Shown: positions 63,202-64,000 of the stretch, in pieces
Numbering within the stretch: position 1 is the first letter of the stretch
How the letters are laid out: each line of letters begins with the position of its first letter
NCBI GenBank assembly: GCA_021793645.1
Contig: JAJYSJ010000008.1
Coordinates: forward strand, 47,858 to 111,857
Direction of reading: 5' to 3'
Source of the DNA: Bacillota bacterium
Lineage (GTDB): Bacteria; Bacillota; Sulfobacillia; JAJZYS01; JAJYTV01
DNA length: 64,000 nt
Notes under the pieces: generated by a model
Told to the model about the DNA's origin: nothing
Database searches by the model: none
What the model saw: the letters and a program-made list of their open reading frames with translations, nothing else
Program-made: the position numbers and the translations under genes

Positions 63202-63429
63202 ATGGAACTGGTCGTCGACTCGAAGTGGGTGCAAGGCTTTCCGCCGTTGATGCCGCGCCAGGTCGAGGTCAAAGTGGAGTTGGCACAAGTCGCCGAGGTG
63301 CGCCAAGCTGCGGCGGGAGGTGCGTTGTACGTCCGTCTCGACACACCGGACGGAGAACGCCTGCAAGTCAAGGACCTCTGGTTCAACCCACACGACCAGA
63401 CGCGCATCACGTGCATTTTGTCGGACTAA
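63202..63429 (+). CDS. Hypothetical small protein
   Basis: 75 residues with ACGGAGGTGG ribosome site before the ATG. Strand-rich: MELVVDSKWVQGFPPLMPRQVEVKVELAQVAEV, then GALYVRLDTPDGERLQVKDLWFN, and TRITCILSD. No family recognised. Terminated by a strong hairpin. Confidence 0.65.
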   Translation: MELVVDSKWVQGFPPLMPRQVEVKVELAQVAEVRQAAAGGALYVRLDTPDGERLQVKDLWFNPHDQTRITCILSD

Positions 63430-63491
63430 CGGAAGATGCGCCGTGTCGCGCCTTCGAACGCATTAATTTCTCTTCGTAGGCGATTTGCATT

Positions 63492-63529
63492 GCTGAGGGC
63501 GGCCGCACAACTGCGCGGCCGCCCTCAGC
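63492..63529 (+). terminator. Terminator before the tRNA/rrn block
   Basis: Perfect 15-bp stem GCTGAGGGCGGCCGC / GCGGCCGCCCTCAGC, 8-nt loop; a GTTTTT run follows after 15 nt. Confidence 0.78.
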
Positions 63530-63622
63530 GCACCAAAAAAGCGTTTTTGCTCAGGACAGGCAGTGGTTTATGATGGTGGAAACTAGGCCAGGAGCCGCTC
63601 TGCTCGGTTTGTTCGAAGTGTG

Positions 63623-63651
63623 TTGCGTGCCACTCGACCCGGTGATATACT
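63623..63651 (+). promoter_or_regulatory. Promoter of tRNA-Gln/tRNA-Glu
   Basis: TTGCGT (63623-63628) and TATACT (63646-63651), 17-bp spacer, 15 nt before tRNA-Gln. Confidence 0.7.
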
Positions 63652-63666
63652 TTCTCGTGCTGACGT

Positions 63667-63740
63667 TGGGGAGTGGTGTAACGGTAGCACTACAGACTCT
63701 GGATCTGTCAGTGAGGGTTCGAATCCTTCCTCCCCAACCA
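63667..63740 (+). tRNA. tRNA-Gln (anticodon CUG)
   Basis: Acceptor TGGGGAG with CTCCCCA, A discriminator, encoded CCA. Anticodon loop CTCTGGA gives CUG. Confidence 0.95.
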
Positions 63741-63746
63741 CTGTTC

Positions 63747-63822
63747 GGCCCAATCGTCTAGAGGCCAAGGACGCCGCGCTCTCAATGCGGTAACACGGGT
63801 TCGAATCCCGTTTGGGCCACCA
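63747..63822 (+). tRNA. tRNA-Glu (anticodon CUC)
   Basis: Acceptor GGCCCAA with TTGGGCC, A, encoded CCA. Anticodon loop CTCTCAA gives CUC. Six nt after tRNA-Gln. Confidence 0.95.
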
Positions 63823-63846
63823 AAAATGTGCGGCGTAAAGTACCAG

Positions 63847-64000
63847 TTGACGTACGAGCGTTGCACGGATAGAATAAATACTTGCCGCCGCGAAAGCGGG
63901 GCGGCAGGCCGGAGTAGTCCGGCTCGGTCTTTGAAAACCGAACAGCAGAGAACTTGCGAGCGAATCGTACACAAGTAAAGAGCCAAAAACGGCTCATCTA
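63847..64000 (+). promoter_or_regulatory. rRNA operon promoter and 16S leader
   Basis: TTGACG (63847-63852) and TAGAAT (63870-63875), 17-bp spacer, followed by a GC-rich hairpin and the leader motif GTCTTTGAAAACCGAACAGC, typical upstream of Firmicutes 16S genes. The 16S gene itself begins beyond the window. Position after bofA matches rrnA of Bacillus subtilis. Confidence 0.8.

Overview
The window looks like the chromosome of a GC-rich, spore-forming Firmicute close to Bacilli (Alicyclobacillaceae-like; genus not resolved). The two ends carry the gene order found near oriC in Bacillus subtilis. On the left are the 3' end of serS and a tRNA-Ser. On the right are tadA, tRNA-Ser, the SRP RNA, dnaX, ybaB, recR, yaaL, bofA, and the promoter and leader of an rRNA operon. 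bofA implies sporulation. GTG and TTG starts are common, and RBSs are strong GGAGG types.

Layout. 1-7.6 kb: serS end, proC behind a T-box leader, a membrane protein, a complete but split NHEJ set (LigD polymerase, LigD ligase, Ku), an M20 dipeptidase, a DapB homologue and tRNA-Arg(ACG). 7.6-31.3 kb: a genomic island bounded by a 25-bp direct repeat of the tRNA-Arg anticodon/T-arm region. It holds a Gabija-like pair (gajA, gajB), a MerR-like protein, a Gly-zipper microprotein, a broken two-gene winged-helix cassette, a PadR/HAAS membrane sensor pair, a frameshifted ECF sigma gene, MntA/HepT with the toxin broken at its active site, a four-gene DUF499-DUF3780-DUF1156 methylase-PLD/SNF2 helicase cassette, and an unassigned operon ending in a HEPN gene. 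No intact integrase is visible. 31.3-55 kb: accessory chromosome with an IS256 remnant, a 1774-residue beta-helix S-layer protein, a decayed lysophospholipase, an MDR oxidoreductase, PepC aminopeptidase, Ycf48-like lipoproteins with decayed paralogues, an IS4/Tn5-like remnant, motA, fliG, a methyltransferase, a polysaccharide deacetylase, GNAT, ABM, an S9 oligopeptidase and a LysE exporter. 55-64 kb: the conserved tadA-to-rrn block, with a K+-independent H+-pyrophosphatase between recR and yaaL and a beta-oxidation pair (enoyl-CoA hydratase, SDR) after bofA.

How it fits together: the island is a defence and toxin-antitoxin hot spot at a tRNA gene. The DUF499 cassette genes are translationally coupled by 1-4 nt overlaps and probably act as one restriction-like complex. 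The three main genes of the HEPN operon are coupled in the same way and are the best candidate for something undescribed. Several genes carry single-base frameshifts (HepT, the winged-helix partner, enoyl-CoA hydratase). Real decay cannot be separated from assembly indels by sequence alone.

All coordinates, starts and motifs were read by eye. Family assignments are from recognised motifs, without database searches.
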